From positions 248,001-312,000 of the forward strand of contig NZ_BNJF01000003.1 of NCBI RefSeq assembly GCF_016587355.1: DNA of 64,000 bases, in the 5' to 3' direction. Shown piece after piece: positions 44,843-53,949 of the stretch. The position numbers and the translations under genes are program-made. The notes beneath the pieces are model-generated. The model saw only the letters and a program-made list of their open reading frames with translations. It was not told where the DNA came from and made no database searches. Each line of letters begins with the position of its first letter. The first letter of the stretch is position 1. Origin of the DNA: Ktedonospora formicarum. GTDB taxonomy: Bacteria > Chloroflexota > Ktedonobacteria > Ktedonobacterales > Ktedonobacteraceae.

Positions 44843-46302
44843 TCAGGTTCCTTGTGCCGTGCCTTCTTCTGCGGAGAAATCCCTGGTGATATTCTTGAGC
44901 CAGGTAAACTGTTGATAATGCCGATAGATAAAGGGCATTTTCACGAATTCATCCAGACAGAGCACGAAAAATACCACCATAGCTGGTATCCGAAACACAA
45001 AGGCACACAACAGACCAAGGGGGATGGAGACCCCCCACATAACCAGAGCATCAGTGATCAATCCAAAGCGGGAGTCACCACCAGCGCAGAATACCCCGAC
45101 AATCACTGTGGCATTGATGGATTTCCCAATGATGTAATAGGAGTTGATCATCAGCATGATTGCCAGATATCCTGATGCAGTCTCAGTCAGGGGAACGATG
45201 TGAAGGAGAAGTGGCCTCGTCAGCAGGATTAGGATACCTCCCGTAGCGCCACAGAACAACGCCAGTTTACATAGCCGGGAGGCGTCTCTTCTGGCCTGTT
45301 CCAGGCGATTCTCCCCAATTTCTTTGCCAATCAGGATCGCACCACCACTGGCCAGACCCAAACTCACCACGACTGCGAGATCGAATACCACGCTCGCCAG
45401 CGCATTCGCCGCGACGACATCGGCTCCCAGGTGTCCCAGGATAGCTGCATACATGGCAATCGCCCCACCCCAGACACATTCGTTCCCCAGAACTGGTAGG
45501 GAATATCGCAAGTAATCCCCGAAAAGCAACGGGCTTCGGACAAACAGTGCGCGCAGCCTCAGTTGCAACTCAGGAGCGTGTCGTCGGGAGTCAAGCAGAC
45601 ACCAAGCCAGTTGCATCGCCTGGGCGATTGTGGTGGCAAGCGCAACCCCAACGACGCCGAGTTTGGGAGCCCGAGCAACCCAAAGAGCAAGACCGCATTC
45701 AGGCTAACACCCAGGGCCAGGGAGATCGACGTGATGAGGGTACTCACACGGACCCGTCCCGTGCTTCTGAGAAAGCACAGATAGATCTGTGAAATGCTCA
45801 TCAAAAGATAGGAGGGGCCAATCAGGCGTAGATAGGATGCACCTATGACGATGAGCGCCTTATCCGACGTAAAGAGCTGCATCAAGAACTGGGGACACAA
45901 ACACGCAGCGATACAAAAGAGGGAGGCCACGAAGAGCGAAAGCCGCAGGGAAATCCCATAGAGTTTCTCAATCGCCTGGGTGTCTCCTTTGCCCCAATAC
46001 TGCGCCACCAGCATGGTCGCCCCAATGGTGAGTCCAGCAAAGAAGAGATTCAAAATGAACAAGATCTGGCTGGCTAGAGAGACGGCGGAAAGGGCCGTCT
46101 GGCTCACCGAACCCAACATAATGACGTTCGCGGAACTTCCCACGGCAGTCAGGAGATTCTGCAACGCAATGGGGAAGACCAGAGCAAACAAGGTTTGAGA
46201 GAAAGCACGTCTCTCCTCACGTGCGCTGGTTTGGAGTGTACTTTCAAGAGGCCGTAGCCCTTCCCTTTTCCAGCGAGGTAGCCTGATGATGCGTTTGTCC
46301 AT
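44843..46302 (-). pseudogene. MATE-family efflux transporter, one-base frameshift
   Basis: A 12-helix multidrug/sugar antiporter in two frames. N-terminal half: FALVFPIALQNLLTAVGSSA, MLGSVSQTALSAVSLASQI, MLVAQYWGKGD. C-terminal half: LPVLGNECVWGGAIAMYAAI, GGAILIGKEIGE. The break is at CCCAAA near 45665, where GLPKLGVVGVALATTIAQ is expected; one C too few. Joined length is about 485 aa, normal for MATE. The ATG at 46302 is favoured but has only a weak ribosome site. If the break is a sequencing error the gene is intact. Confidence 0.78.
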
Positions 46303-46353
46303 AGCATAACCATAGCCCATTCTCATCAGAAGAGCTATCAGTTTCTCCTCCGA

Positions 46354-46378
46354 TTTTATAACTATCGTATCTTTCTTG
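46354..46378. promoter_or_regulatory. 25-bp repeated element, copy 1
   Basis: TTTTATAACTATCGTATC followed by TTTCTTG, identical to 47501-47525 except for two bases. Copy 1 lies about 50 bp upstream of the MATE start; copy 2 lies 16 bp before the AraC start. It may be a shared regulator site of the sugar locus. Confidence 0.5.
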
Positions 46379-46465
46379 CCAGTTCTGTGCTAGGCGCCCA
46401 AGCCTGTCAGACGGGTGGGCTTGCGCCCTGGCACATGCACATGTACAGTGAGGCTGTTTCTCTGC

Positions 46466-47215
46466 TTATTCGGGCAACATGCGCAAGAATTGGAGAGAAC
46501 GCTTAGCGCTTTCCAGGGAAGGAATGCGTGGTTGATCGTTTTCCACAAGAAAGCCCTGGACGCCACTGGTGCGTGCTGCCGCAACAATCTCAGCAATAGG
46601 GAGGATGCCTGCGCCGACTTCGGTGAATGTGCGCTCCGGGGTCATATCCTTCACATGAACCAGCGTGACGCGTCCAGCATGACGTTGCAGATACTCGACG
46701 GGATCGACACCAGCAAAGGCTGCCCAGTAGGTATCAAGTTCAAACGAGACACTGGCAGGATCGGTCTGCTCAATGAGATAATCAAGCACCAGCGTCGGAT
46801 TCTTGTCGCTTATGGGCGCGAATTCAAAGTCGTGGTTATGATACCCCAGAGTTAGACCGCATGCTCGCGCCTTGCGGCCAAGATGATTGAGGGTTCCTGC
46901 AAGCATAGTCAAGGCTTCCGTGGTGCGTTGATGGGGCGGAAGCCAGGGAACAATGAGCGTTGGGCAGCCGATGGCCAAAGCATACGCAGTTTCCTGCTCA
47001 AAGCGCTGTTCCAGGCTCTCCAGCGAAATATGAGAAGAGAGCGCCTGGAGGCCGGTTTCAGCCAGGAGCGCTTGCATCTGTGGAATGGAAAGGCCACCAT
47101 AGTCGGCAAACTCAACCGCTGGATAGCCTAGTTCTGACACGCGTCTGAGTGTCCCCGCAAAGTCTCGTGCTGTTTCGTCGCGTACTGTGTACAACTGCAA
47201 TGCTATGATACTCAT
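46466..47215 (-). CDS. Sugar phosphate isomerase/epimerase (TIM barrel)
   Basis: A 249-aa xylose-isomerase-like barrel: IALQLYTVRDETARDFAGTL, YPAVEFADYGG, LGYHNHDFEFAP and FELDTYWAAFAGVDP, HVKDMTPERTFTEVGAG. The Glu, Asp, His and Glu residues in these strand ends are the usual metal ligands. AAGGGAATAT precedes the ATG. Probably converts a keto-sugar or inositol-type intermediate; the exact substrate cannot be read. First gene of the minus-strand sugar cluster, divergent from the AraC regulator. Confidence 0.85.
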   Translation of the reverse strand: MSIIALQLYTVRDETARDFAGTLRRVSELGYPAVEFADYGGLSIPQMQALLAETGLQALSSHISLESLEQRFEQETAYALAIGCPTLIVPWLPPHQRTTEALTMLAGTLNHLGRKARACGLTLGYHNHDFEFAPISDKNPTLVLDYLIEQTDPASVSFELDTYWAAFAGVDPVEYLQRHAGRVTLVHVKDMTPERTFTEVGAGILPIAEIVAAARTSGVQGFLVENDQPRIPSLESAKRSLQFLRMLPE

Positions 47216-47500
47216 ATATTCCCTTTCTGAACGTCCTCTCCAGGCAGACTCTTGTCTTCAGCACCACCTTCAACCACGCTGAAAAGCAGAGCATACAAAG
47301 CAACACCGCGCATTCGTGTCCCCGCCCATGCGTTGATAGGTATACGCCAACTATGTACGAGAAAACGCGCGCTAGTTTGCGGTATGCTCAAAGATCGAAG
47401 CTGCCCTCCCCTTTGCTTGTGGAGTCTCGTGAGGGTGAACTATTTCATACCATAACAATAGTCCATTTTTCTTGAAAAAAACCATCACCTTCTGCTATAT

Positions 47501-47525
47501 TTTTATAACGATTGTATCTTTCTTG
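47501..47525. promoter_or_regulatory. 25-bp repeated element, copy 2
   Basis: TTTTATAACGATTGTATC followed by TTTCTTG, just upstream of the AraC ribosome site (see 46354). In this position it could mediate autoregulation. Confidence 0.5.
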
Positions 47526-47540
47526 TGGAGGAAACCGTCA

Positions 47541-48425
47541 GTGTTCCAGTTAACGATTCGCGATGACCTGTCAGAAGTGATTGATTATACCTCACCCAAC
47601 GTGCCGATCCGGACTGTTGAGGGGACGTTATTGCATTTTCCCAACAAGGCCGCTGTCTGCCACTGGCATAGCGAAGTGGAGTGTATTATCGCGCTGGAGG
47701 GAGAGATGCACTATTTTGTCAATGAACAGGTGTATCGACTGGCACAAGGGACGGGAATTGTCGTCAATGCGAATCGGCTGCATTTCGGGTATGCGGTCAA
47801 TGACCGTGACTGCAAGTTTCTTGTGCTGCTCCTGCATCCTTCTCTGCTGAGCGGGAATGCATATCTGGAGAGCCACTATATCAATCCCTTGCTCTACGAT
47901 GCCAACAGTGATGCGATTCTGTTGTCAGGAGAGGTGGCGTGGCACCGCCAGGCCCTGCACATGATCGCCACTTTGTTTCAGTTAGGCCAGCAACAGCCAG
48001 CCCATTATGAATTCCAGATCTCCATCCAGTTTGCAACGCTTTGGTTGCTCCTGTACGAACATACCGTGGCCCAATACGGTTCGTTTCAAGGCACATCCGC
48101 GCCGAGCAACCACCTGAAAGAGATGATCGGCTATATCCAAAAGCATTATCCAAAAAAAATATCCTTACACGACATTGCCTCGGCAGGCTTGATGAGCCGC
48201 AGCAAGTGCTGTCGCCTTTTCCAACAAACCCTCCATCAAACGCCCATTGAGTACCTGTTGCATTACCGTATCCAGAAAAGTCTCTCATTGCTTGCAGATG
48301 ACCATCTCGCGATTACTGCCATTGCCGAGGCATGTGGCTTCAATGGGGCTAGTTATTATACCGAGGTCTTTCGTAAGATCATGGGCATCTCTCCCAGTGC
48401 CTATCGCAAAAGCAGAGCGTTGTAA
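47541..48425 (+). CDS. AraC-family regulator with cupin domain
   Basis: A 294-aa regulator starting at GTG with GGAGG nine bases upstream (VFQLTIRDDLSEVIDYTS). The N-terminal cupin binds the effector sugar: HWHSEVECIIALEGEMHYFV, GTGIVVNANRLHFG. The C-terminal pair of helix-turn-helices is ISLHDIASAGLMSRSKCCRL and IAEACGFNGASYYTEVFRKI, ending GISPSAYRKS. Divergent from the sugar isomerase, it is the likely activator of the beta-glucosidase cluster. A longer frame from 47472 would add 23 hydrophobic residues and is rejected because of the strong ribosome site. Confidence 0.88.
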   Translation: MFQLTIRDDLSEVIDYTSPNVPIRTVEGTLLHFPNKAAVCHWHSEVECIIALEGEMHYFVNEQVYRLAQGTGIVVNANRLHFGYAVNDRDCKFLVLLLHPSLLSGNAYLESHYINPLLYDANSDAILLSGEVAWHRQALHMIATLFQLGQQQPAHYEFQISIQFATLWLLLYEHTVAQYGSFQGTSAPSNHLKEMIGYIQKHYPKKISLHDIASAGLMSRSKCCRLFQQTLHQTPIEYLLHYRIQKSLSLLADDHLAITAIAEACGFNGASYYTEVFRKIMGISPSAYRKSRAL

Positions 48426-49133
48426 GGAGTGCTTAGCATAGGTACATCATCTTCTCCTTTTTGCCACAAGCTCACACATCCCTCTCCGGCGGGCATGCTC
48501 CTTGACGTAGATCGTCTCCAGGCCATGCTAACTCCTGCCAGTGACACAGGCCGCCAAGCGAAGCAGTAAATGATCCTCCCACACATCGCCTCTTACGCAC
48601 CAGGCTCACAACGTTTCACAAACTGTTCCCACCACCACACCGGTCTCACACGCACCAACGCGACGGCTCCAGACCCGCATCAAGCGCCAACTCACACAAG
48701 ATGCTCTCAGAGCACCCAGAGTACTTCGTGTGCACCTTCCTCGACCCTGGCTCTCGCCATCGATCATACACATATGGACCGTGTCCTCTCACCCTGCACA
48801 CCTCGATCCATCCCTCCTCTCGCAGGCCCCTCCCTTGCCGCCACCGCCGCAATTGCCGCTTCTTGTTACGCACCGTTTCGGGATCAGCGTCTCGCTAGAT
48901 GGTGAGACACAATTGAACACCCCCTCTTTTCCTTTTCCCAACAGGTCTAGTTCCCCCCCCAGGGCAGAGAAAGGCGGTCACCATCTAGCTGAGATCGCAG
49001 AGTGGTACCCTCTTGCCAACCTCTCGATAGCCCAATCGTCGTCCATCACTCAACCGGAGCGTGGAATCGGGAGCGGGGGACATACGTGATCTTTCCTTTC
49101 CTCTACTTCCATTCTCTTGAATGGTATCCTGGC
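48426..49133. other. Degenerate region with old repeats
   Basis: 48480-48560 matches 3895-3950 (a CTCCTTGACGTAGATC, TCTCCAGGCCATGCTAAC pattern), and CTCTTACGCACCAGGCTCAC is close to 9171-9190. The rest has only short Ser/Pro-rich frames. No gene. Confidence 0.4.
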
Positions 49134-49433
49134 TTACAGACCACGAGGGGGAGCCTGGATGAAGCGCGAGAGTCTCCCCGCAATCTCCGTGACGCTAATA
49201 ACGGTCGCGAGCCAGATGCCGCTGGCAAGAAATCCGGCCACAATATCGCTGGGATAATGTGCCCCAGGTAGATCCGCGAGAGACCAATACCTCCCACGAG
49301 CAAGAGCATCACCACGACAACGATGATTCGCAGCCAGGGGAAACGGCGCAAGAGATGAAAAAGAGAGAAGAGTGCATCAACAGAGCTGGGCGAAAACGTT
49401 TCTCTACCGCCTCCATATGGAGGGCAAGCATGA
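49134..49433 (-). pseudogene. C-terminal fragment of a PAP2 phosphatase, frameshifted
   Basis: FSPSSVDALFSLFHLLRRFP, then two hydrophobic helices, SRIYLG, and after a shift AHYPSDIVAGFLASGIWLAT, the last catalytic motif of lipid-phosphate phosphatases (SRXYLGXHYXXD). The shift is at GGGG near 49266 (one G short). The N-terminal half with the KX6RP motif is missing. Adjacent to the ChrB-like gene, whose end it nearly touches. Confidence 0.65.
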
Positions 49434-49443
49434 GTCAGCCTTT

Positions 49444-50046
49444 TTACGCTTCGCGCTCCGTCTCATCGTGCAACTCCGTTTCTTGATCTGGAGCAGGGAG
49501 TCCTTCCTGCTCATACACAACGGTTGTGAAAGTATGAAGAGCAGAACGACAGCGGGCGAGAATCTCCCTCGCCGCCTGGCTTGCAGTTCCCTCGAAAAAA
49601 TCGCGCCGTTGGATTTTTCGCAGCCATCGGGTTAATTTCAGCAGGTCTTGCTCATTTTCCTCCAGTTCCGCAAAGGTAAACTTGCGCGCCTGTGTTTCTT
49701 TCTCCAGTTCGTGAAGAAACTCCTGGCAGCGTTCGCGAAACTCTTGATAGTCCTTTGCTCGCTCCTGCTGAAAACGTGCTATCAGCCGTTGATGCATTCC
49801 CTCGCTCGGCGCTCTGGCTTCTAGAAGCCATCCGCTCCCTCCTTGATGCTCAATCTCGGTTAAGAGTCGTTGGAGGATCTGGTCGTATGTTGTTGCATAG
49901 GGAAGAACCCATGCTCCACCCTGGAGATTGACGGCTCCAGTCTGTTGTAGTCGTCTCCAGACCGATACCCGCAAACTCGATGGGGTCGCGGGTGTTTGAG
50001 GGAGAAACACCAACCAGGTGGCTTTTCTTTCTGTTGTCTCTGTCAT
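49444..50046 (-). CDS. ChrB N-terminal-domain protein
   Basis: A 200-aa protein: TWLVFLPQTPATPSSLRVSV, then WRRLQQTGAVNLQGGAWVLP is the ChrB N-terminal domain associated with chromate resistance and its regulation. The middle is a long charged helix (FQQERAKDYQEFRERCQEF). There is no C-terminal sulfurtransferase-like ChrB domain, as in stand-alone versions. GAGAG precedes the ATG; an ATG four codons upstream is possible. It sits beside membrane protein genes and a CDF-like transporter, but no chrA gene is present, so a chromate role is not shown. Confidence 0.75.
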   Translation of the reverse strand: MTETTERKATWLVFLPQTPATPSSLRVSVWRRLQQTGAVNLQGGAWVLPYATTYDQILQRLLTEIEHQGGSGWLLEARAPSEGMHQRLIARFQQERAKDYQEFRERCQEFLHELEKETQARKFTFAELEENEQDLLKLTRWLRKIQRRDFFEGTASQAAREILARCRSALHTFTTVVYEQEGLPAPDQETELHDETEREA

Positions 50047-50089
50047 CTCAATCCACACTCTCTTTTATGTAATGATACTCTTAATGGGG

Positions 50090-50485
50090 TTACCACCACC
50101 AACGCACAAATAGCAGCGCAACCACTCCGGCACACAGGAACCAGATCAGGACAATGGCAAGCGCGCCACCCCAACTTCTTGGTTTGCCCTGATTGATGAT
50201 CTCCTGCGCTTGTACCCGACTCTCTTGTAGAACCACCGGAGGAATAAGTTTGATCGCGAGCACAATGCCGAGTGGAAGCAAAATGAGATCGTCGAGATAG
50301 CCCAGGACAGGGATAAAGTCAGGAATAAGATCGATGGGGCTAAAGGCATATCCCAGCAGACAGATGATAAAGAGCCGAGCGTACCAGGGCACACGCTGAT
50401 CTTTATAGGCCAACAGGAGCGCAAACAACTCCAGCTTGAGTTGCCGTGCGCGCTCTTTCCACGTTCTTCGAGGCTCAAGGGTCAT
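50090..50485 (-). CDS. DUF1232 membrane protein
   Basis: A 131-aa protein: basic N-terminus (RRTWKERARQLKLELFALLL), then the DUF1232 signature YARLFIICLLGYAFSPIDLI, PDFIPVLGYLDDLILLPLGI, and a C-terminal helix ending FVRWWW. The family is widespread and uncharacterised; SPIDLIPD is its hallmark. It precedes the ChrB-like gene by about 45 bp on the same strand and is probably co-transcribed with it. Confidence 0.85.
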   Translation of the reverse strand: MTLEPRRTWKERARQLKLELFALLLAYKDQRVPWYARLFIICLLGYAFSPIDLIPDFIPVLGYLDDLILLPLGIVLAIKLIPPVVLQESRVQAQEIINQGKPRSWGGALAIVLIWFLCAGVVALLFVRWWW

Positions 50486-50723
50486 GAATGCTCTCCCATG
50501 ATTTTTCGTATTTGTTACTATGATTTATGAAACAAATGTTGCATTTACTAGTATAAATGAGAGCGCACCTGTTGGCAAGAGGGACCGGAGAGAGTTCTGG
50601 CACCTCGCCATATGAGTATGACGCGGCGCGCAGGAGTGTTGAGCAACAACAGGGATGCGCAAGCGCTGCCAGTTCCAGATGAGATACAATGAGGAGCAAC
50701 CCACATAGAAACTGGAGGCTATT

Positions 50724-51347
50724 TTGGATCAAATGGCTCTTCTCAAACGAGGATTACTGCTCGAATATCTCACTCTGGGATGGAATGTTGTTGGAGTCAT
50801 TCTTGTTATTCTGGCGGCATATGCCGCCCGTTCCGTTGCTTTGGCAGGCTTTGGCCTGGACTCGCTCATCGAAATCTTTGCATCTGTGGTCGTGATCTGG
50901 CAGCTCAGAGGAATGCATCTGAATCGTGAACGCCTGGCGCTTCGCCTCATCGGAATCGCCTTTCTTGTGCTCATCATCTACATTCTAGCCCAACTGCTCT
51001 ATACGTTCCTCTCGGGGACACGCCCTGCTACCTCGGTTGGAGGAATTGTCTGGACAGCAGCAACCTTCGCCGCCATGCTGCTGCTCGCCTTTGGTAAGCG
51101 GATGACTGGACAGAAACTTCAGAATGAAGTGCTGCTGACTGAAGGGCGTGTGACCCTGGTGGATGCCTATCTGGCAGGAGCCGTCCTGCTAGGGCTCCTG
51201 CTCAATACGCTCTTTGGGTGGTGGTGGGCCGATCCGCTTGCTTCGCTCGTCATCATCTACTACGGTATTCGGGAGGCTCTTCATGCACTTCATGAGAGCC
51301 AGCAAATAGGGAAGGAAAGCTCGGATCTGCCTACCATACCTGGTTAA
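50724..51347 (+). CDS. Cation-diffusion-facilitator-like membrane protein
   Basis: A 207-aa protein with five to six helices. GFGLDSLIEIFASVVVIWQL and the later WADPLASLVIIYYGIREALH match the paired Asp-containing helices that form the metal site in CDF transporters; the His in the first is missing, as in the shorter TMEM163-like group. There is no C-terminal cytoplasmic metal-binding domain. GGAGG lies six bases before a TTG start; the ATG at 50733 is an alternative with poorer spacing. Divergent from the DUF1232 gene. Likely exports a divalent metal. Confidence 0.75.
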   Translation: MDQMALLKRGLLLEYLTLGWNVVGVILVILAAYAARSVALAGFGLDSLIEIFASVVVIWQLRGMHLNRERLALRLIGIAFLVLIIYILAQLLYTFLSGTRPATSVGGIVWTAATFAAMLLLAFGKRMTGQKLQNEVLLTEGRVTLVDAYLAGAVLLGLLLNTLFGWWWADPLASLVIIYYGIREALHALHESQQIGKESSDLPTIPG

Positions 51348-51784
51348 AACTGAGCTCATGAGCAACCTCTCTTTTTGAGGCTGGTAAACCAGAAGTATTG
51401 ACAAGCGCTACAGGTGAACTCTCTTTTTGAAGATAGCGCTTATTGTGCTATTCATGCCCGCTATTTTGCGGTCCATGTCAGCTTCTGTCGCCGGACCCCA
51501 TATAGAATGTAGAGGTGTCGGTGGAGGCTCGATGCTGTTCTCTCATTATGAGCTTGTTCCGCTCCTGATTCAGGCCGCGATACCTCCCTTTTACAAAGAA
51601 GACTAGTGCCTCAAACAGGAATGTACTCTTCGAGTGGCATTTCAGCACTCTCTTCTGGTGTCACCGCCATACTAACTGCCTTTCTCTATGTTCATGGAGT
51701 TTCAGGGAACAAGGTGGTGTTCTCACCACGCTCCACCTGGACACACTTGTAACATCTCATCCTCTTGTCAGCAGACAAGCCAAA

Positions 51785-51815
51785 AAAGAGTCACGAAGCA
51801 CCTCTCCGTGACTCT
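51785..51815. terminator. Terminator-like hairpin
   Basis: AAGAGTCACG and CGTGACTCTT around an 11-nt loop, preceded by a run of A. On the minus strand this gives a stem followed by T residues, so it would end minus-strand transcription coming from the remnant at 51846-52082. Confidence 0.55.
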
Positions 51816-51845
51816 TCACCTCCCTCGCAAGTAAGGCCTCCATGC

Positions 51846-52082
51846 TCACGCTTCTATTTCCTGCGTTCCCGCATGGCCCCAGGGGAACGCCGTCGGCTCT
51901 TCAGCGATATGGATCATCTCCGTGATCGGTTCGGGCTTGCGGTTGAAAGAAGGCTTGATCTCCAACCGCGCATGATGGGCCTTGATCTCCTCCTCATGCG
52001 TTTCGAGGGAGGCATTGATGGCTTCTTTACACCCACCAACCAGCTTCTGGATCGCGAGCGTGGTAATATGCCAGCGCTCCAA
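51846..52082 (-). pseudogene. Unrecognised gene remnant
   Basis: 78 codons of protein-like helical sequence (see the region entry) without a credible start; the first codon in frame is TTG with no ribosome site, and upstream frames are broken. A hairpin terminator follows its stop, which supports a former gene here. Confidence 0.35.
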
Positions 52083-52614
52083 CGGACGGCGCGAAGACGC
52101 CCCCCATCTCCACCATCTCCCTTGGCCCCTTCAACAACTCTCCCCCTTCCCCTTCATCTCACAGGGCTTCTCGTACAGCATGTCTGAGGGCAGACAGTGG
52201 CGCGCACCCTCAAGCAGATCTTCCCAAGGTTACTCCACCTGTGGAAGAGTTTACTTCAAGCTATGTCAAAGCCAAGATATGAAGCAAAAACTTGTTTTCT
52301 TCAATACTCTCAGGTACACGGCCTCTCGGAGAAACAAATCCACAAAGTAGGCAAAAGAAACAGCGCTTGATCTGTTGTCGTATGCACTCTTTTTTGTGAG
52401 GATAAGTACATGGCAAACACCCCTTCCATGGCAGAATGTTCATCTGTAATGATACACTCTTTGTGAGAAAAATCTCTAGATATAGAGGGTATTCAATACA
52501 AACAGACATGTTTATTGGCTTCAGCGGAGAGAATGTGGAAACACCTATCCCATCATATGATATTCAACTCGTCGCGTTCTCCTCACTTTCCACTCAAAGA
52601 GATACGCTCTCTGA

Positions 52615-52842
52615 ATGGCAGAAACATACCTTGTAATGGAGGACAATAAGATTATGACTCCACTTCAGATTCTCGTACAGCATCCCTCGTTTCGAATTTT
52701 CTGCCTTGGTTGCTTTTTTTCTAGGACTGCATTTTTCTCTGGGATGGCTACACCGAAACAGCAATGCTTGAGCCTTTTCAAGCAGCCGGCTGTCGAGGTA
52801 TTACGATCTCATCTTCTCATAGTAGCCTTCTTCAGTCATTAA
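52615..52842 (+). pseudogene. Possible transporter N-terminal fragment
   Basis: MTPLQILVQHPSFRIFCLGC followed by FFSRTAFFSGMA resembles the first helix of major-facilitator-type proteins. No further helices follow and the frame runs into the convergent regulator gene. Weak. Confidence 0.25.
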
Positions 52843-53664
52843 TGCTCGCAGTTTGGCTGTGGTGTCGACTTCCGCCAGCGGTGTATAGACAATCATCTGC
52901 AAGTCTGGCTGCTCAGGCATGGGGAAAACGGTGGGGTGCAAGGCAAGACGGTCAACCAGTGGATGATTGATTTCATAGAGACTACCGCAGTCGAGCACAA
53001 TGTCATGCTCCGGCCACCAGGTGCGAAACTCCGGACTGGCCTGCTGCAACTCAGCAATCAACTCGGTCAACCATGGATCATCGGGGTACTGGTCATACCT
53101 GGCATGCAGCGAGGCCAGGCAGCGCCATGCCACTCTCTCCCAATGGACTTCAAATGTGTGTGAAGACGGATGCATGAAATGAAACCAGGGGGCATTGCGC
53201 TCTCGGGCCGTTCGGCTGGGATAATCCCCAAAGACCCGATTGGCGCTTTCATTCCAACCTACCACATTCAAACGGGGATCGAAGAGCCTGGCCGGATACA
53301 TGAGGCCATCCAGAATGGTTTGAGTAGTGGCATTGGGGATGTACTTTTGATCTACCTGGTCATCTAGGAATGGACCCGCTCCCTGGGCTAGGAGAAACAG
53401 ATGGCGGCGCTCTTCCTCGTTGAGCTGCAAGACGGATGCCAGACGGGAGAGCACCTGATCAGAAACCTGAATGTCCCGACCTTGTTCAAGCCAGGTGTAC
53501 CAGGAGATGCCCACTCCCACGAGCCCGGCAAGCTCTTCTCGTCTGAGACCACGTGTGCGCCTTCTCTGAAATGCTGGAAAATGAAACTGTTCTGGATGCA
53601 GGCGAGCACGACGGTTTTGTAAAAAATCGGCCAATCCCGCACGGCTCTTGATTCGTTCTCTCAT
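52801..53664 (-). CDS. XRE regulator of the MmyB type
   Basis: A 287-aa regulator. The helix-turn-helix is LADFLQNRRARLHPEQFHFP through RTRGLRREELAGLVGVGISW, TWLEQGRDIQVSDQVLSRLA. The C-terminal MmyB ligand domain follows: YPARLFDPRLNVVGWNESAN, WFHFMHPSSH, FRTWWPEHDI, and DRLALHPTVFPMPEQPDLQM. MmyB domains bind fatty-acid-like ligands. GAGGGACAC precedes the chosen ATG; one eight codons upstream is possible. It is divergent from the oxidoreductase at 53950, a usual arrangement for this family, so that gene is the likely target. Confidence 0.88.
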   Translation of the reverse strand: MRERIKSRAGLADFLQNRRARLHPEQFHFPAFQRRRTRGLRREELAGLVGVGISWYTWLEQGRDIQVSDQVLSRLASVLQLNEEERRHLFLLAQGAGPFLDDQVDQKYIPNATTQTILDGLMYPARLFDPRLNVVGWNESANRVFGDYPSRTARERNAPWFHFMHPSSHTFEVHWERVAWRCLASLHARYDQYPDDPWLTELIAELQQASPEFRTWWPEHDIVLDCGSLYEINHPLVDRLALHPTVFPMPEQPDLQMIVYTPLAEVDTTAKLRALMTEEGYYEKMRS

Positions 53665-53808
53665 GTGTCCCTCGTTCTCTTCTCGCATGCTCTCACCATG
53701 AGGCTATGTCTCGCCAGACATATGATACAACACACTCCTGGTTAATGCAGAGGTATTGCTTCATACTATCACCAGCCAGACAACGTGATCTTGCTTCCCA
53801 CGTGGAAT

Positions 53809-53848
53809 CCCCGGTGCCCGCGTCTCAGATGCGCCGCAGGCACCGGGG
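53809..53848. promoter_or_regulatory. Inverted repeat between divergent genes
   Basis: CCCCGGTGCC and GGCACCGGGG around a 20-nt spacer, about 100 bp before the oxidoreductase start. Could be the operator of the MmyB-type regulator, or a hairpin in a leader. Confidence 0.45.
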
Positions 53849-53949
53849 TCAGGAATGATCCTGATGCATGCCTGATGTTCTGGTTTCGCCAACGGCATAG
53901 CGTGAGTGTGCGAACATGTTGAAATCGAGTAAAAAGAAGGAAGAAAGAA

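Larger units (their letters stand above)
51348..52614. other. Long gene-poor region
   Basis: GAACTCTCTTTTTGAAGATA at 51416 echoes CAACCTCTCTTTTTGAGG at 51363. A terminator-like hairpin lies at 51785. A minus-strand frame at 51846-52082 (LAIQKLVGGCKEAINASLET, EIKAHHARLEIKPSFNRKPE) reads like real protein without a start, so a gene remnant. 52083-52614 has no supported gene. Confidence 0.4.

Noticed and set aside
49444..51347. A complete chromate-resistance operon
   Set aside because: Only a ChrB N-terminal-type protein is present; there is no chrA, and the neighbours are DUF1232 and a CDF-like protein.
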